A stretch of 64,000 nt of DNA from Acidimicrobiia bacterium (GTDB taxonomy: Bacteria; Actinomycetota; Acidimicrobiia; IMCC26256; JAGNEX01): positions 1,116,001-1,180,000 of the forward strand of contig JACJWE010000002.1 of NCBI GenBank assembly GCA_020637365.1. The letters are read 5' to 3'. Position 1 is the stretch's first letter, and each line of letters begins with the position of its first letter. Below the pieces are notes generated by a model. That model saw nothing but the letters and a program-made list of their open reading frames with translations. It was not told the origin of the DNA and did not search any database. A program made the translations under genes and the position numbers. This document shows positions 1 through 9,449 of this stretch, one piece after another.

Positions 1-468
1 GGGGAGATCTTCGGCGTCGGTGCGCTGGGGAATCCATTCATCCTTTCCCAGATCATCGGGTTTACGGTCTTCATGACCGCTGCCCAAGCCGAACTGGTCC
101 AAACCCCTTTCGACATGCCCGTCGCTGAGTCAGAAGTCGTCGGTGGGTACCTGGTCGAATACACCGGTTTTCGGTTCTTGCTCTTCTTCCTTGGCGAATT
201 TGGAACAGCCTTTGCGTACTCCGGGCTCGCAGCGACGTTGTTCCTTGGCGGCTGGTCATTGCCCGGGGTCGACGGTGACATCATGAATTGGCTTGGGCCG
301 CTCGTGTTGTTTGCCAAGGTGATGCTCGTCGGGTTCGTCATGTTCTGGGTGCGTTTCACCTATCCTCGATTGCGAGAAGACCAGCTGCAGACCCTGGCAT
401 GGAAGTACCTCATTCCGATTGCACTGGTCAACATTGCGGTTACAGGTGTGCTGAAGGTGGTGTTCTAA
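1..468 (+). CDS. nuoH: NADH-quinone oxidoreductase subunit H (NuoH), C-terminal part
   Basis: This is the 3' end of the gene; frame 1 is open from the first base of the window, so the start lies outside it. NuoH is the membrane subunit that links the quinone-binding site to the proton-pumping arm of complex I. The visible part carries the family signature around codons 29-45, with ELVQTPFDMPVAESE matching the usual 'ET(N)RxPFDLPEAESE' loop, followed by several hydrophobic segments and an FWVRFTYPRLREDQL stretch typical of the C-terminus. Its TAA is immediately followed by the nuoI ATG, so the two are in one operon. Identification is firm; only the truncation limits it. Confidence 0.95.
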   Translation, partial: GEIFGVGALGNPFILSQIIGFTVFMTAAQAELVQTPFDMPVAESEVVGGYLVEYTGFRFLLFFLGEFGTAFAYSGLAATLFLGGWSLPGVDGDIMNWLGPLVLFAKVMLVGFVMFWVRFTYPRLREDQLQTLAWKYLIPIALVNIAVTGVLKVVF

Positions 469-955
469 ATGGCCAAACCGAAGCTCCCTGGCCTTTTTAC
501 CGGTCTTGGGATCACGTTCAAGACGATGATGGACGGTGCGGTTACCGTCCAATATCCACATGAGCGAGAAGATCCGCCGACGAGGGCTCGTGGTGTCATC
601 GCCCTGAAGGAAGAGAACTGCACGGCGTGCATGCTGTGTTCGCGGTCGTGTCCCGACTGGTGTATCTACATCGAAGGTCACAAGGAGAAGCGTCCGCCGC
701 GGCGTGAGGGCGCCAAACCGCGTACCGTCAATATCCTCGACCGTTTCGATATCGACTATGGCCTTTGCATGTACTGCGGCATCTGTGTCGAGGTGTGTCC
801 ATTCGATGCGCTCTTCTGGAGCCCCTGAGTTCGAGTATTCAGCGCCAAAGATCGCCGACCTCTTGCACGACAAGTCGCGTCTGGGTGAGTGGATGCTGAC
901 CGTTCCACAGCCCGAGGCGCTCGAGGCCGGTGCGGATACGAAGGGGGCCAAGTGA
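469..955 (+). CDS. nuoI: NADH-quinone oxidoreductase subunit I (NuoI), frame broken near base 826
   Basis: NuoI is the peripheral-arm ferredoxin-like subunit holding two [4Fe-4S] clusters that pass electrons toward quinone. Both cluster motifs are visible: CTACMLCSRSCP near residues 52-63 and CMYCGICVEVCP near residues 101-112. The ATG-initiated frame stops at a TGA (826-828) after FWSP, but the +1 frame continues without a gap as EFEYSAPKIADLLHDK and ends at 955, exactly what the family shows after this point. One extra base at the CCC-TGA junction therefore splits the gene. The restored protein of about 161 residues is of normal length. Its end overlaps the nuoJ GTG by 3 bases. Sequencing error is the simplest explanation; a +1 programmed shift at CCC-TGA is a less likely alternative. 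Confidence 0.93.
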
Positions 956-1449
956 ACCTTTCTCCGCACGACGTCGCCTTTGGCATCATCGCTGCAGGCA
1001 TGGTGATCGCAGCGATCGGTGTCGTAACGACCGACAACGTGATGCACGCAGCGCTGTTCCTGGTGATGGTAATGGCCGGATCGGCTGCGCAATACCTCCT
1101 CCTCGCCGCCGAATTCGTTGCTTGGGTGCAGGTCATCGTGTATATCGGCGCGGTGGTGATCCTGTTCTTGTTCGGCATCATGGTCACCCGTGCCCCCATG
1201 AGAGCAACAGCGTCGCAGACCAACTCACAACGGTTCGTCGGCGCGATCACAGCGCTCGGCCTCTTTGGATTGTTCGCGGCGATCGTGGTCGACGCCTATG
1301 AGCACACCCGGTTCGTGCCTGGTGATGCCGGTACGACCCAGGCGATCTCCAGCGAACTTTTCACCGACTTCATCGTGCCGTTCGAGTTGATTTCTTTGCT
1401 GTTGCTGGGAGCCCTGGTCGGGGCCGTCGCTTTGGCTCGGAAGGACTGA
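952..1449 (+). CDS. nuoJ: NADH-quinone oxidoreductase subunit J (NuoJ)
   Basis: Membrane subunit of complex I, about 165 residues with five predicted hydrophobic helices. The segment VVTTDNVMHAALFLVMVMAG and the following LLAAEFVAWVQVIVYIGAVV are characteristic of NuoJ/ND6, whose third helix contains the pi-bulge used in coupling. The start is taken as GTG at 952, which overlaps the preceding nuoI stop (GTGA) and begins the protein with NLSPHDVAFG. An upstream in-frame ATG at 889 would add a non-homologous tail that is out-of-frame nuoI sequence. It lies in the operon between nuoI and nuoK. Confidence 0.93.
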   Translation: MNLSPHDVAFGIIAAGMVIAAIGVVTTDNVMHAALFLVMVMAGSAAQYLLLAAEFVAWVQVIVYIGAVVILFLFGIMVTRAPMRATASQTNSQRFVGAITALGLFGLFAAIVVDAYEHTRFVPGDAGTTQAISSELFTDFIVPFELISLLLLGALVGAVALARKD

Positions 1450-1453
1450 ATAC

Positions 1454-1753
1454 ATGCAGATCATTCAGTTTCTGATCTTGGCCGCCTTCCTGTTTTGCGT
1501 CGGGGTCTATGGCGTCATCGTCCGAAAGAATTCGGTACTCGTCCTGATGAGCATCGAACTCATGCTCGCGGGGGTGAACCTCAACTTTCTGGCGTTCTCC
1601 GCAATGTTGAACGACACCGCTGGCCAGATCTTTGCTCTGTTCGTCATCGCCATCGCGGCGGCCGAAGTCGGCGTTGGCTTGGCGTTGGTGATCTTGATCT
1701 TCCGAGGTTTCGGTGTCAGCGACTTCAACGAACTCGACGAGATGAAGGGCTGA
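1454..1753 (+). CDS. nuoK: NADH-quinone oxidoreductase subunit K (NuoK)
   Basis: This 99-residue protein has three hydrophobic helices and the size typical of NuoK/ND4L. Family-defining acidic residues are visible in SIELMLAGVNLNFLAF (residues about 34-49, the Glu of the second helix) and in IAAAEVGVGLALVI (the Glu of the third helix); both take part in proton translocation. The ATG at 1454 lies 4 bases after nuoJ, and nuoL follows 4 bases downstream, so translation is tightly coupled in the operon. Confidence 0.95.
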   Translation: MQIIQFLILAAFLFCVGVYGVIVRKNSVLVLMSIELMLAGVNLNFLAFSAMLNDTAGQIFALFVIAIAAAEVGVGLALVILIFRGFGVSDFNELDEMKG

Positions 1754-1757
1754 TCAC

Positions 1758-4049
1758 ATGATCGAACACGCATGGATCATCCCGACGATTCTTATCGCCT
1801 CGTTTTGGCTGATCCTCTTCTTTGGTAAGCGACTGCCCAACAAGGGCCACGAGATCGGGATCCCCGCCGTCCTCACGACCTTTGTGATGTCGTGTGTGGT
1901 CTTGTTCCAGTGGGTCACGGGCGACCACTCATCTGCTGAGCCGGTGCGCGCGTCGACGACCTGGTTCGAGATTGGCGATGTTCAGATTCGATTGGGTGTC
2001 TCGATCAACGGGATGGTCGCCATCTTGTTGTTTGTCGTGACGCTGGTTTCTTCGCTGGTACACATCTTTTCGACCCAGTACGTCAAGGGCGACCGTCGCT
2101 ACACCCAATACTTCGCAGCGCTCAGCCTGTTCACCGCTGGCATGTTGTTGATGGTCATGGCTGACAGCATCCTGTTGTTGCTGTTCGGTTGGGAGACCAT
2201 GGGCCTGTGCTCGTTCATGCTCATCGGTCACTGGTTCGAGGAGCAAGCCAACTCCAACGCTGCGCTGAAGGCCTTTTTGACGACCAGAACCGGCGACATC
2301 GGTCTGCTGGTCGGCTTTTCGACACTGTTCTTCGCCGCTGGCAAGACCTTCGACATCGGCACCATCAACTCACTGGCCGCATCCGGGCTGATCGAGCATT
2401 GGCTGCTGCTCTTCGCTGCCTCGTGGATGTTGCTCGCCGTCGTTGGCAAAAGCGCCCAGGTTCCACTTCACATCTGGCTGCCCGACGCTATGGCCGGTCC
2501 CACGCCTGTCTCCGCCCTGATCCACGCTGCCACCATGGTCGTGGCCGGTATCTTCCTGGTCGCTCGAATCTTCCCGGTGTTCTTCTATGGCTTCGACATC
2601 GGAGCGGGTGGCATCAACCCGATCGCCCTCATCGGCACGATTACCCTGCTGGTCGGTGCCGCTATGGCCTTTGTCCAGCAAGACCTCAAAAAGGTCCTCG
2701 CCTACTCGACGATCTCTCAGCTTGGGTACATGGTCGCGGCCCTCGGCGTTGGTGCGTGGACTGCTGCTCTTTTCCACCTTTTCACGCACGCCTTCTTCAA
2801 GGCCTGCTTGTTCTTGGGTGCTGGCTCGGTCTCCGAGGGGGTCCACCACACCTTCGATATGCGCAAGATGGGCGGTCTGCGCAAGTACATGCCCACCACG
2901 CACATCACCTTCTTGTTGGCGACTCTGGCCCTGGCCGGTATCGCCCCCCTATCGGGGTTCTGGTCGAAGGACGAGATCCTCAACGGGGCCTATGCCGGTG
3001 GATACGACTTTGTCCTCATTCTCGGGTCCGTCGGTGCGTTCATGACCGCCACCTATATGGGACGGGCATACTTCAAGACATTCTGGGGTGACTACAAGGG
3101 GCACGGCACGCCGCATGAGTCGCCGAAGGTGATCACGGTACCGCTCGTCATCCTCGCCTTCCTGGCGGTCTTTTCAGGCTTTCTCAACGCCCCTGGTATT
3201 GAGAAGTTCAGCGAGTGGACCGAGATGGAAGTGCCTCTGGTCAACGCAGCTGGCGAGCCCCTTGTGTCACACGGCGAGACGCACTCCACCGAAGAAGGCA
3301 CCACAACCCAAGAACATGGGTCAACCGAAGAACATGCCTTGTTCGATGGGGCCGCTGGGTCAGCCGGGTCAGCCGGTGTGACCTTGGCCAACCTTTCCAC
3401 CTCGGCGGGGGCGAGTCTCAACGCCGATGGTGCGAACGGAACGGCCACATCGGTCGCCGATAGCGCATCGGATGTGACCGTGCGGACGGTGAGCTTCAAC
3501 AACCTCGCTGCCGGACCCGAACTCGCAGCTGAAGACGCCGAAGGTCACGACGGCTATTTCATACCGCCGCACCACAAGTTCAACACCACGTTGGCGATCT
3601 TGACGTCGATACCAGCACTGCTCGGTATCGCTCTGGCCATTTGGATCTGGTACCTCGGGACGGCGCCTAAGGGAGTGCTGTCGAGGAACCGATTCCTGGC
3701 TTGGGTTGTGCATGTGGTCGATGAGAAGTTCTACTTTGACTGGCTTGCCCAGAATCTGGTGGTCAAGCCCATTAAGGGGCCGATCGCCCGCGGGTGTTAC
3801 TGGTTTAACCAACATGTGATCGACACGATCGTCAACGGTATCGGCGTCTTCTTCGGTCGATGGATGGCCGCGGCGGCATCCTTCTTTGACCGCAATGTCA
3901 TCGATGGTGCCGTCAACGGGTCTGCTGCCGCGGTGGGGGCCTCTGGCGAAGCGTTGCGGAAGGCCCAGGACGGCCACATCCAGCGCTACGCCTTGTTCTT
4001 GTTCGCTTCGGTGGGTCTGATCGGCCTCGCCGTGCTCGTACTGAGCTGA
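1758..4049 (+). CDS. nuoL: NADH-quinone oxidoreductase subunit L (NuoL), with a long hydrophilic insert
   Basis: Large antiporter-like, proton-pumping subunit of complex I. The Proton_antipo core is visible, with LLFGWETMGLCSFMLIGHWF (conserved Glu of helix 5), KSAQVPLHIWLPDAMAGPTP and the helix-7/8 lysine and histidine region (SALIHAATMV), then VLAYSTISQLGYM. The protein is 763 residues, clearly longer than the usual 610-650. The excess is a Ser/Thr/Gly/Glu/His-rich stretch at about residues 495-605 (bases 3240-3575) that separates the antiporter core from the C-terminal lateral-helix region beginning FNTTLAILTSIPALLGI. The reading frame is intact across the insert. NuoM follows 15 bases later. 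Confidence 0.95.
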   Translation: MIEHAWIIPTILIASFWLILFFGKRLPNKGHEIGIPAVLTTFVMSCVVLFQWVTGDHSSAEPVRASTTWFEIGDVQIRLGVSINGMVAILLFVVTLVSSLVHIFSTQYVKGDRRYTQYFAALSLFTAGMLLMVMADSILLLLFGWETMGLCSFMLIGHWFEEQANSNAALKAFLTTRTGDIGLLVGFSTLFFAAGKTFDIGTINSLAASGLIEHWLLLFAASWMLLAVVGKSAQVPLHIWLPDAMAGPTPVSALIHAATMVVAGIFLVARIFPVFFYGFDIGAGGINPIALIGTITLLVGAAMAFVQQDLKKVLAYSTISQLGYMVAALGVGAWTAALFHLFTHAFFKACLFLGAGSVSEGVHHTFDMRKMGGLRKYMPTTHITFLLATLALAGIAPLSGFWSKDEILNGAYAGGYDFVLILGSVGAFMTATYMGRAYFKTFWGDYKGHGTPHESPKVITVPLVILAFLAVFSGFLNAPGIEKFSEWTEMEVPLVNAAGEPLVSHGETHSTEEGTTTQEHGSTEEHALFDGAAGSAGSAGVTLANLSTSAGASLNADGANGTATSVADSASDVTVRTVSFNNLAAGPELAAEDAEGHDGYFIPPHHKFNTTLAILTSIPALLGIALAIWIWYLGTAPKGVLSRNRFLAWVVHVVDEKFYFDWLAQNLVVKPIKGPIARGCYWFNQHVIDTIVNGIGVFFGRWMAAAASFFDRNVIDGAVNGSAAAVGASGEALRKAQDGHIQRYALFLFASVGLIGLAVLVLS

Positions 4050-4064
4050 GGGAGACAGCAAACC

Positions 4065-5597
4065 ATGAACGGATTCGAAGACTGGGCACTGACACTGCTG
4101 GTGTTCCTGCCCTTGGTCGGAGCCGCGGTGGTCGTAGCCATCCCTCGGAGCGAAGAGGGGCTTATCAAGATCGCAGCGTTGGGTTTCAGCGTTGCGACAT
4201 TGGCAGTGGCTATCGGCGTCATCGCCGACTTTGACTTCGATAAGGGTGGCGACATCCAGATGGAAGTCAATAAGACCTGGATCAGCGTCATCAACGCCAA
4301 CTACCACCTAGGCATCGACGGCATCTCGCTGCCCCTGTTGGTGCTGAGCGCGATCATCATCCCGCTCTGCATCATCTATTCGTGGAATCACTTCCCCGCG
4401 CCGCATAACCCCAAGGCCTTCTTGGCTCTGATGCTGATCCTCGAGACGGGAATGATCGGTACGTTCGCCGCCCTCGATCTGGTGCTCTTCTTCGTCTTCT
4501 TCGAAGTGGTTCTGCTGCCGATGTTCTTCATGATCGGCGTGTGGGGTGGCCCAGACCGAGAGTACGCATCGATCAAGTTTTTCCTGTTCACCATGTTCGG
4601 TTCGGCCCTGATGCTCATCAGCTTCTTGGCGGTCTACTTCTTGTCCGACCCGCACACCTTCAACATGCTCGAACTACAGCAGTCGGGCGCGCTCGACATC
4701 TCGCGAGCTACAGCCAACCTGGTGTTCGCTGGCATGTTTATGGGTTTTGCCATCAAGGTGCCGATGTTCCCGTTCCATACGTGGTTGCCGGATGCTCACA
4801 CCCAGGCGCCCACGCAGGGTTCGGTCATCCTGGCGGCGGTGCTCTTGAAACTCGGTACCTACGGTTTTGTTCGTATCGCGATCCCGATTCTGCCGGGCGC
4901 CGCACACGATTGGGCGCCCTGGATCGGCCTGTTGGCGGTCATCGGCATCATCTATGGGGCGCTCAACTGTCTCGCCCAGACCGACATGAAGCGTCTGATC
5001 GCCTTCTCGTCGGTGGCTCACATGGGTTTTGTGATGCTCGGGATCGCCACCTTGACCGACATCGGTATCAACGCTGCGATCTTTGGGATGGTCGCCCACG
5101 GTTTGATCACCGGCATGTTGTTCTTCATCGCAGGAAGTGTCAAGGAGCGATACCACACCCTCGAGATGAAGCGGCTTGGCGGTCTGATCCTGCAAGCTCC
5201 TCGGCTCGGATGGCTGCTTGGGTTTACCTGTATGGCGTCTCTCGGACTGCCCGGTCTCGCTGGATTCTGGGGTGAGTTCCCTGCGATCCTTGCCGCCTAT
5301 TCACCGGCCGCTGGGCTGAGTACCGAGGTGTTCCGCTCGTTCATGGTGGTCGCTGCGATCGGTACCGTTCTGGCGGCTGCCTATCTGCTGTGGATGTTGC
5401 AGCGGGTTGGTATGGGTCACATCCCCGATGAATGGAAGGACCACCGCATCGCGGACGTTCAGACCTCGGAATGGCTCGCTTGGGTGCCGCTTCTGGTCAT
5501 GATCGTCGTCCTTGGTGTGGTCCCGGCGATCCTGATGGGAACGACCGACGATGCTGTGCAAGGCATCGTCAAGGTCATCGCAGCGGCAGGGAAGTGA
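4065..5597 (+). CDS. nuoM: NADH-quinone oxidoreductase subunit M (NuoM)
   Basis: Antiporter-like proton-pumping subunit of complex I, 510 residues, many transmembrane helices. Family landmarks include YHLGIDGISLPLLVLSAII near the N-terminus, LVLFFVFFEVVLLPMFFMIG (conserved Glu), GFAIKVPMFPFHTWLPDAH (conserved Lys and the HTWLPDAH motif) and IAFSSVAHMGFVMLGI. The frame is intact and of normal length. The start ATG is preceded by GAGGGAGA, a fair ribosome-binding site. It is the sixth nuo gene in this run and is followed 3 bases later by the nuoN GTG. Confidence 0.96.
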   Translation: MNGFEDWALTLLVFLPLVGAAVVVAIPRSEEGLIKIAALGFSVATLAVAIGVIADFDFDKGGDIQMEVNKTWISVINANYHLGIDGISLPLLVLSAIIIPLCIIYSWNHFPAPHNPKAFLALMLILETGMIGTFAALDLVLFFVFFEVVLLPMFFMIGVWGGPDREYASIKFFLFTMFGSALMLISFLAVYFLSDPHTFNMLELQQSGALDISRATANLVFAGMFMGFAIKVPMFPFHTWLPDAHTQAPTQGSVILAAVLLKLGTYGFVRIAIPILPGAAHDWAPWIGLLAVIGIIYGALNCLAQTDMKRLIAFSSVAHMGFVMLGIATLTDIGINAAIFGMVAHGLITGMLFFIAGSVKERYHTLEMKRLGGLILQAPRLGWLLGFTCMASLGLPGLAGFWGEFPAILAAYSPAAGLSTEVFRSFMVVAAIGTVLAAAYLLWMLQRVGMGHIPDEWKDHRIADVQTSEWLAWVPLLVMIVVLGVVPAILMGTTDDAVQGIVKVIAAAGK

Positions 5598-5600
5598 TCC

Positions 5601-7074
5601 GTGACGCCATCGCTTGACTATCACGCGCTCGCACCTGAGCTGATCGTCACAGCAACTTTGACGATCGTGCTTCTTGTCGACCTGTTCTGGGACCAGGTCG
5701 GCAAGCGTCAGGTTGCGCATTGCGACCATCGGCGTGCTGGCGGCGATGGTTCCGATCTTGACTCTGGCTGCTGACGGCACCGACCGGGTGATGCTGGGTG
5801 GGGCCTACGTCGTCGACGATTTCGCCTTGGTGTTCAAGGGCTTTTTCCTGTTGGCGTCCTATGTGACCATCTTGATGTCGATGGATTACATCGCCGACGG
5901 CGATTACAAAGAAGCCGAGTTTTACTTCTTGATGCTGATCTCTGTGGTCGGCATGATGGTCATGTCGTCCTCACGCGAGCTCATCACCATTTTTGTAGCA
6001 CTGGAGACGATCTCGATTCCGACGTACCTGTTGGCTGGTTGGCGCAAACATGACGAGCGTTCGAGCGAGGCGTCGGTCAAGTACTTCCTATATGGAGCGC
6101 TTTCGTCGGCGGTCATGCTCTATGGCATGTCGTTTGTCTACGGGCTGAGCGGTTCGACGTTGCTGGCAGACATTTCGGTCTGGGCGGGTAACGGCGATAT
6201 CGGCGTGATCGGTACCCTCGCGATCCTTCTCACCCTTGTCGGCTTCGCCTTCAAGATCAGCGCGGTGCCCTTCCACTTCTGGGCGCCGGACACCTACGAG
6301 GGTGCGCCGACTCCGGTCACCGCGTTCTTGTCAGTGTCCTCCAAGGCGGGCGGCTTTGTGGGCATGATCGTGTTGGTCTACGCGGCATTCGCGCCTGATC
6401 CAGCGGCCTGGCAGACCTTCATGTGGGTTATCGCCGCAGCTTCGATGACGGTCGGTAACGTCGTTGCCCTGCGTCAAAAGAACGTCGTGCGTATGTTGGC
6501 GTATTCGTCCATTGCCCAAGCGGGGTACATGTTGGTGCCTTTCGCAGTGGCACCCGATGGCGATACCGCCGTTGCCTTCCAGGCGACGATTGTTTACATC
6601 CTGATCTACGGGATCATGAACCTGGGCGCGTTCGCCTGTGTCATCGCGATTGCTCGACGGACTCGGTCAGCCAACATCGAGTCGTTCAGCGGCCTCTTTT
6701 ATACGTCCCCGACGTTGACCGTGGCGCTCACAGCGTTCCTCTTTTCGCTGGCGGGCATTCCCGTTCTGGCCGGTTGGTACGGCAAGTTCGTGGTGTTTGC
6801 TTCGGTTTTGGACGCTGGCAACACGTGGGCGATCGTGCTGGGTGTCGTCGTCGCTGTGAACTCGGTGATTGCCTTCTTCTACTACGGCAACGTGTGTCGG
6901 GTGATGTGGTTCCACAAGCCCGTTGACGGCGATGCTCACCCGATCCGTGTGCCTGCCGCACTGCGTCTGGGCATTGCGTTGACGATGATCGGCACGCTGG
7001 TGGTGGGTGCCTTCCCGCAGTTAGTCGCCCATGTGAGCGATCTGGCGCCGTTCGCCCCGACCTTCGGCGGGTAG
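5601..7074 (+). CDS. nuoN: NADH-quinone oxidoreductase subunit N (NuoN), frame broken near base 5710
   Basis: Third antiporter-like subunit of complex I. The long frame shows MSSSRELITIFVALETISIP (conserved Glu), GFAFKISAVPFHFWAPDTYE and LAYSSIAQAGYML, all NuoN hallmarks. The natural N-terminus is not in that frame: a GTG at 5601, 3 bases after nuoM, opens TPSLDYHALAPELIVTATLT and LLVDLFWDQVGKRQ in another frame, which is a typical NuoN first helix. The two frames must join between about 5700 and 5716, where the sequence resumes LRIATIGVLAAM. A one-base indel, most likely a sequence error, therefore splits a normal protein of about 490 residues. This is the last nuo gene. Confidence 0.92.
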
Positions 7075-7104
7075 GCCCAACGGGGTAGCTGACGGCGGAT
7101 CGGC

Positions 7105-8609
7105 GTGAATCTGGAACGAAGCGCAGATGGCGAGTACCGCTTTCTGCGCTTCGACCGTTTCATGGCCGAAGCGCTCTACGGGGTTGGCGGGTTCTTCCAG
7201 TCCGGCGGCCAAGCTGGCGGGTCTGACGGCGACTTTCTGACCTCTCCCGAGACTGGCGCGTTGTTTGGGCGCTTGTGGGGCAGGGCTCTCGACCGGTTCT
7301 GGGAAGAACTCGGTCGGCCCGATCCGTTCGTGGTCATCGAGGCTGGTGCCGGTGCTGGCACGTTGGCCCGTTCGGTTCTACGGTCGCAGCCTGAGTGCGG
7401 TTCGGCGTTGGCACTGCACCTTGTCGAAGCATCTCAGTCGCTTGCCGCGCTGGATCAGGCTCGTGCGCGTCTCGACCAGTTTCCCAACGTGGTCGTCCAC
7501 CGGTCGATCGCGACGTCGCTGAGTACTTGCAAACGACGAGAACGGCTCGAACCCGCACCACCGACGATCACTGGGCTGCCGACGATCATCAGGCCGATGA
7601 TCACTGGGCGACGATGACTGGGTTCGATTCTCAGGCCGACGATGACTGGAGCCGACGAGCACCGGCCCGTTGGTGAGGTGGCCTCCGATGTTCGAGCCCG
7701 TCCAGGCTGGGTCGACCCCATCGTCAGGGACCACGCCCTGTCTCGGTGGTGTTGTGGGAAGAAATGGAACTGCTACCGACAACCATCGCTCCATGTGGAG
7801 TAGTTTGGTGCCGGGGCGTTGGCAGCCGATGTGGGTGCCGCTCCGATCTGGGCGGCCTGGGCGGCCTGGCTCGAAGCGCTCACGCCATCGGACTTCAACC
7901 CAACCTGTCCCACTCCCGGTCGGGATCGAGGTGGTTGGCTGCAACATGCCCCTTGCGATGCGGCGCTGGATGTTGGGTCGAACTACGGCGCAACGCTGCG
8001 ACAAGCGTCGGATACGGTGAATGGATGCAACTTCTACCGAGGGAACCATTCTCCACGACCTGGGTTCCGTTGCGTCCCGGGCACTGGGTTGATCTGCCAA
8101 CGGACTGATGGCGACCTGTCGGAGCGTCACGGACTTGGTCCGCTCCCTGACCGGGATCGAACGGTGGTTTGCCGAGGTGGCGGCTTGGTTGCGGATGTCC
8201 GGGCGATGCTGCATGTCGAGCGACGGCGCACCGCTGGCGGAGTTCGAGGCTCGTGATGGGGAGTGGTTGCGGTCCTGACCGGGCTCAGGACGAGCTGACC
8301 AGCCTGGGAGGCGCCGGGTGCTGTTCCAGGTGCGCCGATGTGCCGACACGACCTTGTTCATTGCTCGGCTGCGGTGCGTACGCGCGGTCGCTCGGCGAAT
8401 TCTGATGTCGATCACCAGTCGGACTGGCTGGTCGCTTGATATGGAGGCGCTGGTTGGGCAACGCGCAGCACTCGGATTCGACGGCAGCGATCGGCGCTGC
8501 TCGACCATCTGCGTTGCCGCAGTGTTGTGACTGAAGCTGGCTTGTTGATGAACCCCCAGGGCCTCGGGGCCTTCCGAGTGTTGACGACCAGCAACGAAGT
8601 CGGTCGGTA
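7105..8609 (+). pseudogene. MidA/NDUFAF7-type SAM-dependent methyltransferase (COG1565), riddled with frameshifts
   Basis: From a GTG at 7105, 30 bases after nuoN, the first 130 or so codons read cleanly as the N-terminal half of a class I methyltransferase: GGFFQSGGQAGGSDGDFLTS then FVVIEAGAGAGTLARSVL, the SAM-binding glycine-rich motif. After about base 7500 the frame breaks repeatedly. Pieces can still be recognised: GAACTGCT and GACAACC near 7767-7785 recall the family's 'NELLDNLPF', and bases 8480-8609 read in one frame as SALLDHLR then VVTEAGLLMNPQGLGAFRVL, the normal C-terminal signature, ending in TAG. The span of about 1.5 kb is slightly longer than expected, suggesting mostly insertions. 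Human NDUFAF7 methylates a complex I subunit; the location next to nuoN suggests a related assembly role, which is inference. Real decay versus read errors cannot be settled here. Confidence 0.72.
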
Positions 8610-8639
8610 GCCGTTCCAAGCGACCTCACCCGCCGGGTG

Positions 8640-9415
8640 GCGGGACCTCTGGCGAGATGGCGGCTCGCCTGTGAGCGCTCGGCAGACCTGAACCGCTCGT
8701 GGTCGACGCAGAGGCCGAAATCCGTCAGTCAAGGTCGCAAACGTCTGGCGTCGGGGATGCGCCTTGGCTGCTGCGTAGATTTCGCCTGTCGATCGCCGCG
8801 TACGGCTGGGACCCAGAAATCGAAGGCTGGTCTGGTCGATCCGCTCGACCACGTCGTGGCTCTCGGCAAATTTTTGACGACTTGGGGGTGCCGTGGGTCC
8901 TCGGCGGTTCGCAAACCCCGAGTTCGCCGATATCCGAGCCCCGCTCAAGTCAAGATCTGGCGTGCGATGTCGCCGGGCGTGAAGTATCAAATCGTGCTCG
9001 ACCTGAACCGCGACGTGGAACGTATGGCAGAGGGCGGCGTGCGTCAGCGATATCCTGACGCATCTGACCGCGAAGTCTTCTTGCTCGTTCAACCTGCCGC
9101 ACCACCGGTCGAGTTTCAAAGCGATCTCTGTCGATCGGCGACGGCTGGGACCCAGCAGATCGAAGGCTGGTAGCCGATGGGTCCGCTCGACTCGAACGCC
9201 GCGATTTGGGTGCTCACCGAAGGACGTCCTTTGAAACTGTGGTGGTACCAGTGGGTCGGTGGCGTATCGGATCGTCAGTGGAATGACTGTTATCGGAGCC
9301 TTCGCGTCCAGCGCACTCGCCGTCTTGATGAGAAACGCCGCCGTGCCGATGCCGATCGCAACGGCCTTCGAACACTCCTCGACGAGGCAATTCGGCTGGC
9401 TGCTGGCTAGCCCTG
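8640..9415 (+). pseudogene. Scrambled copies of a small gene and an AbiEii-like nucleotidyltransferase gene
   Basis: No long frame survives, but fragments in different frames match a well-known two-gene pair. Small-gene pieces: AAYGWDPEIEGW near 8800-8840, and NRDVERMAEGGVRQRYPDAS plus DREVFLL at 9008-9083, followed by a second IEGW-stop at 9162-9175. Nucleotidyltransferase pieces: FDDLGVPWVLGG then EPRSSQD at 8870-8960 (the 'GVPYxxGGS...EPRxTxDxD' nucleotide-binding motif), an FN-HHRSSF middle segment near 9085-9112, and LKLWWYQWVGGVSDRQWND with LDEAIRLAAG at 9228-9410 (C-terminus, ending in TAG). The pieces are out of natural order and interleaved, as if two copies were recombined or misassembled. 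The family is known from toxin-antitoxin and abortive-infection-like loci; activity here cannot be claimed. Confidence 0.5.
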
Positions 9416-9449
9416 CAGCGCACGATTTGCAGCGCCGTCGACGCAGGTG

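Noticed and set aside
256..1092. Minus-strand frame of 278 residues opposite nuoH-nuoI-nuoJ
   Set aside because: A shadow of conserved nuo genes with no domain of its own.
8021..8276. Plus-strand run with two in-frame TGA codons (LVRSLTGIERWFAEVAAWL), considered as UGA recoding
   Set aside because: It lies inside the methyltransferase span, where frames shift constantly; there is no SECIS-like element or recoding context.
7378..8619. Minus-strand frame of 413 residues
   Set aside because: No domain, Arg/Ser/Pro-rich, and antisense to recognisable methyltransferase fragments.
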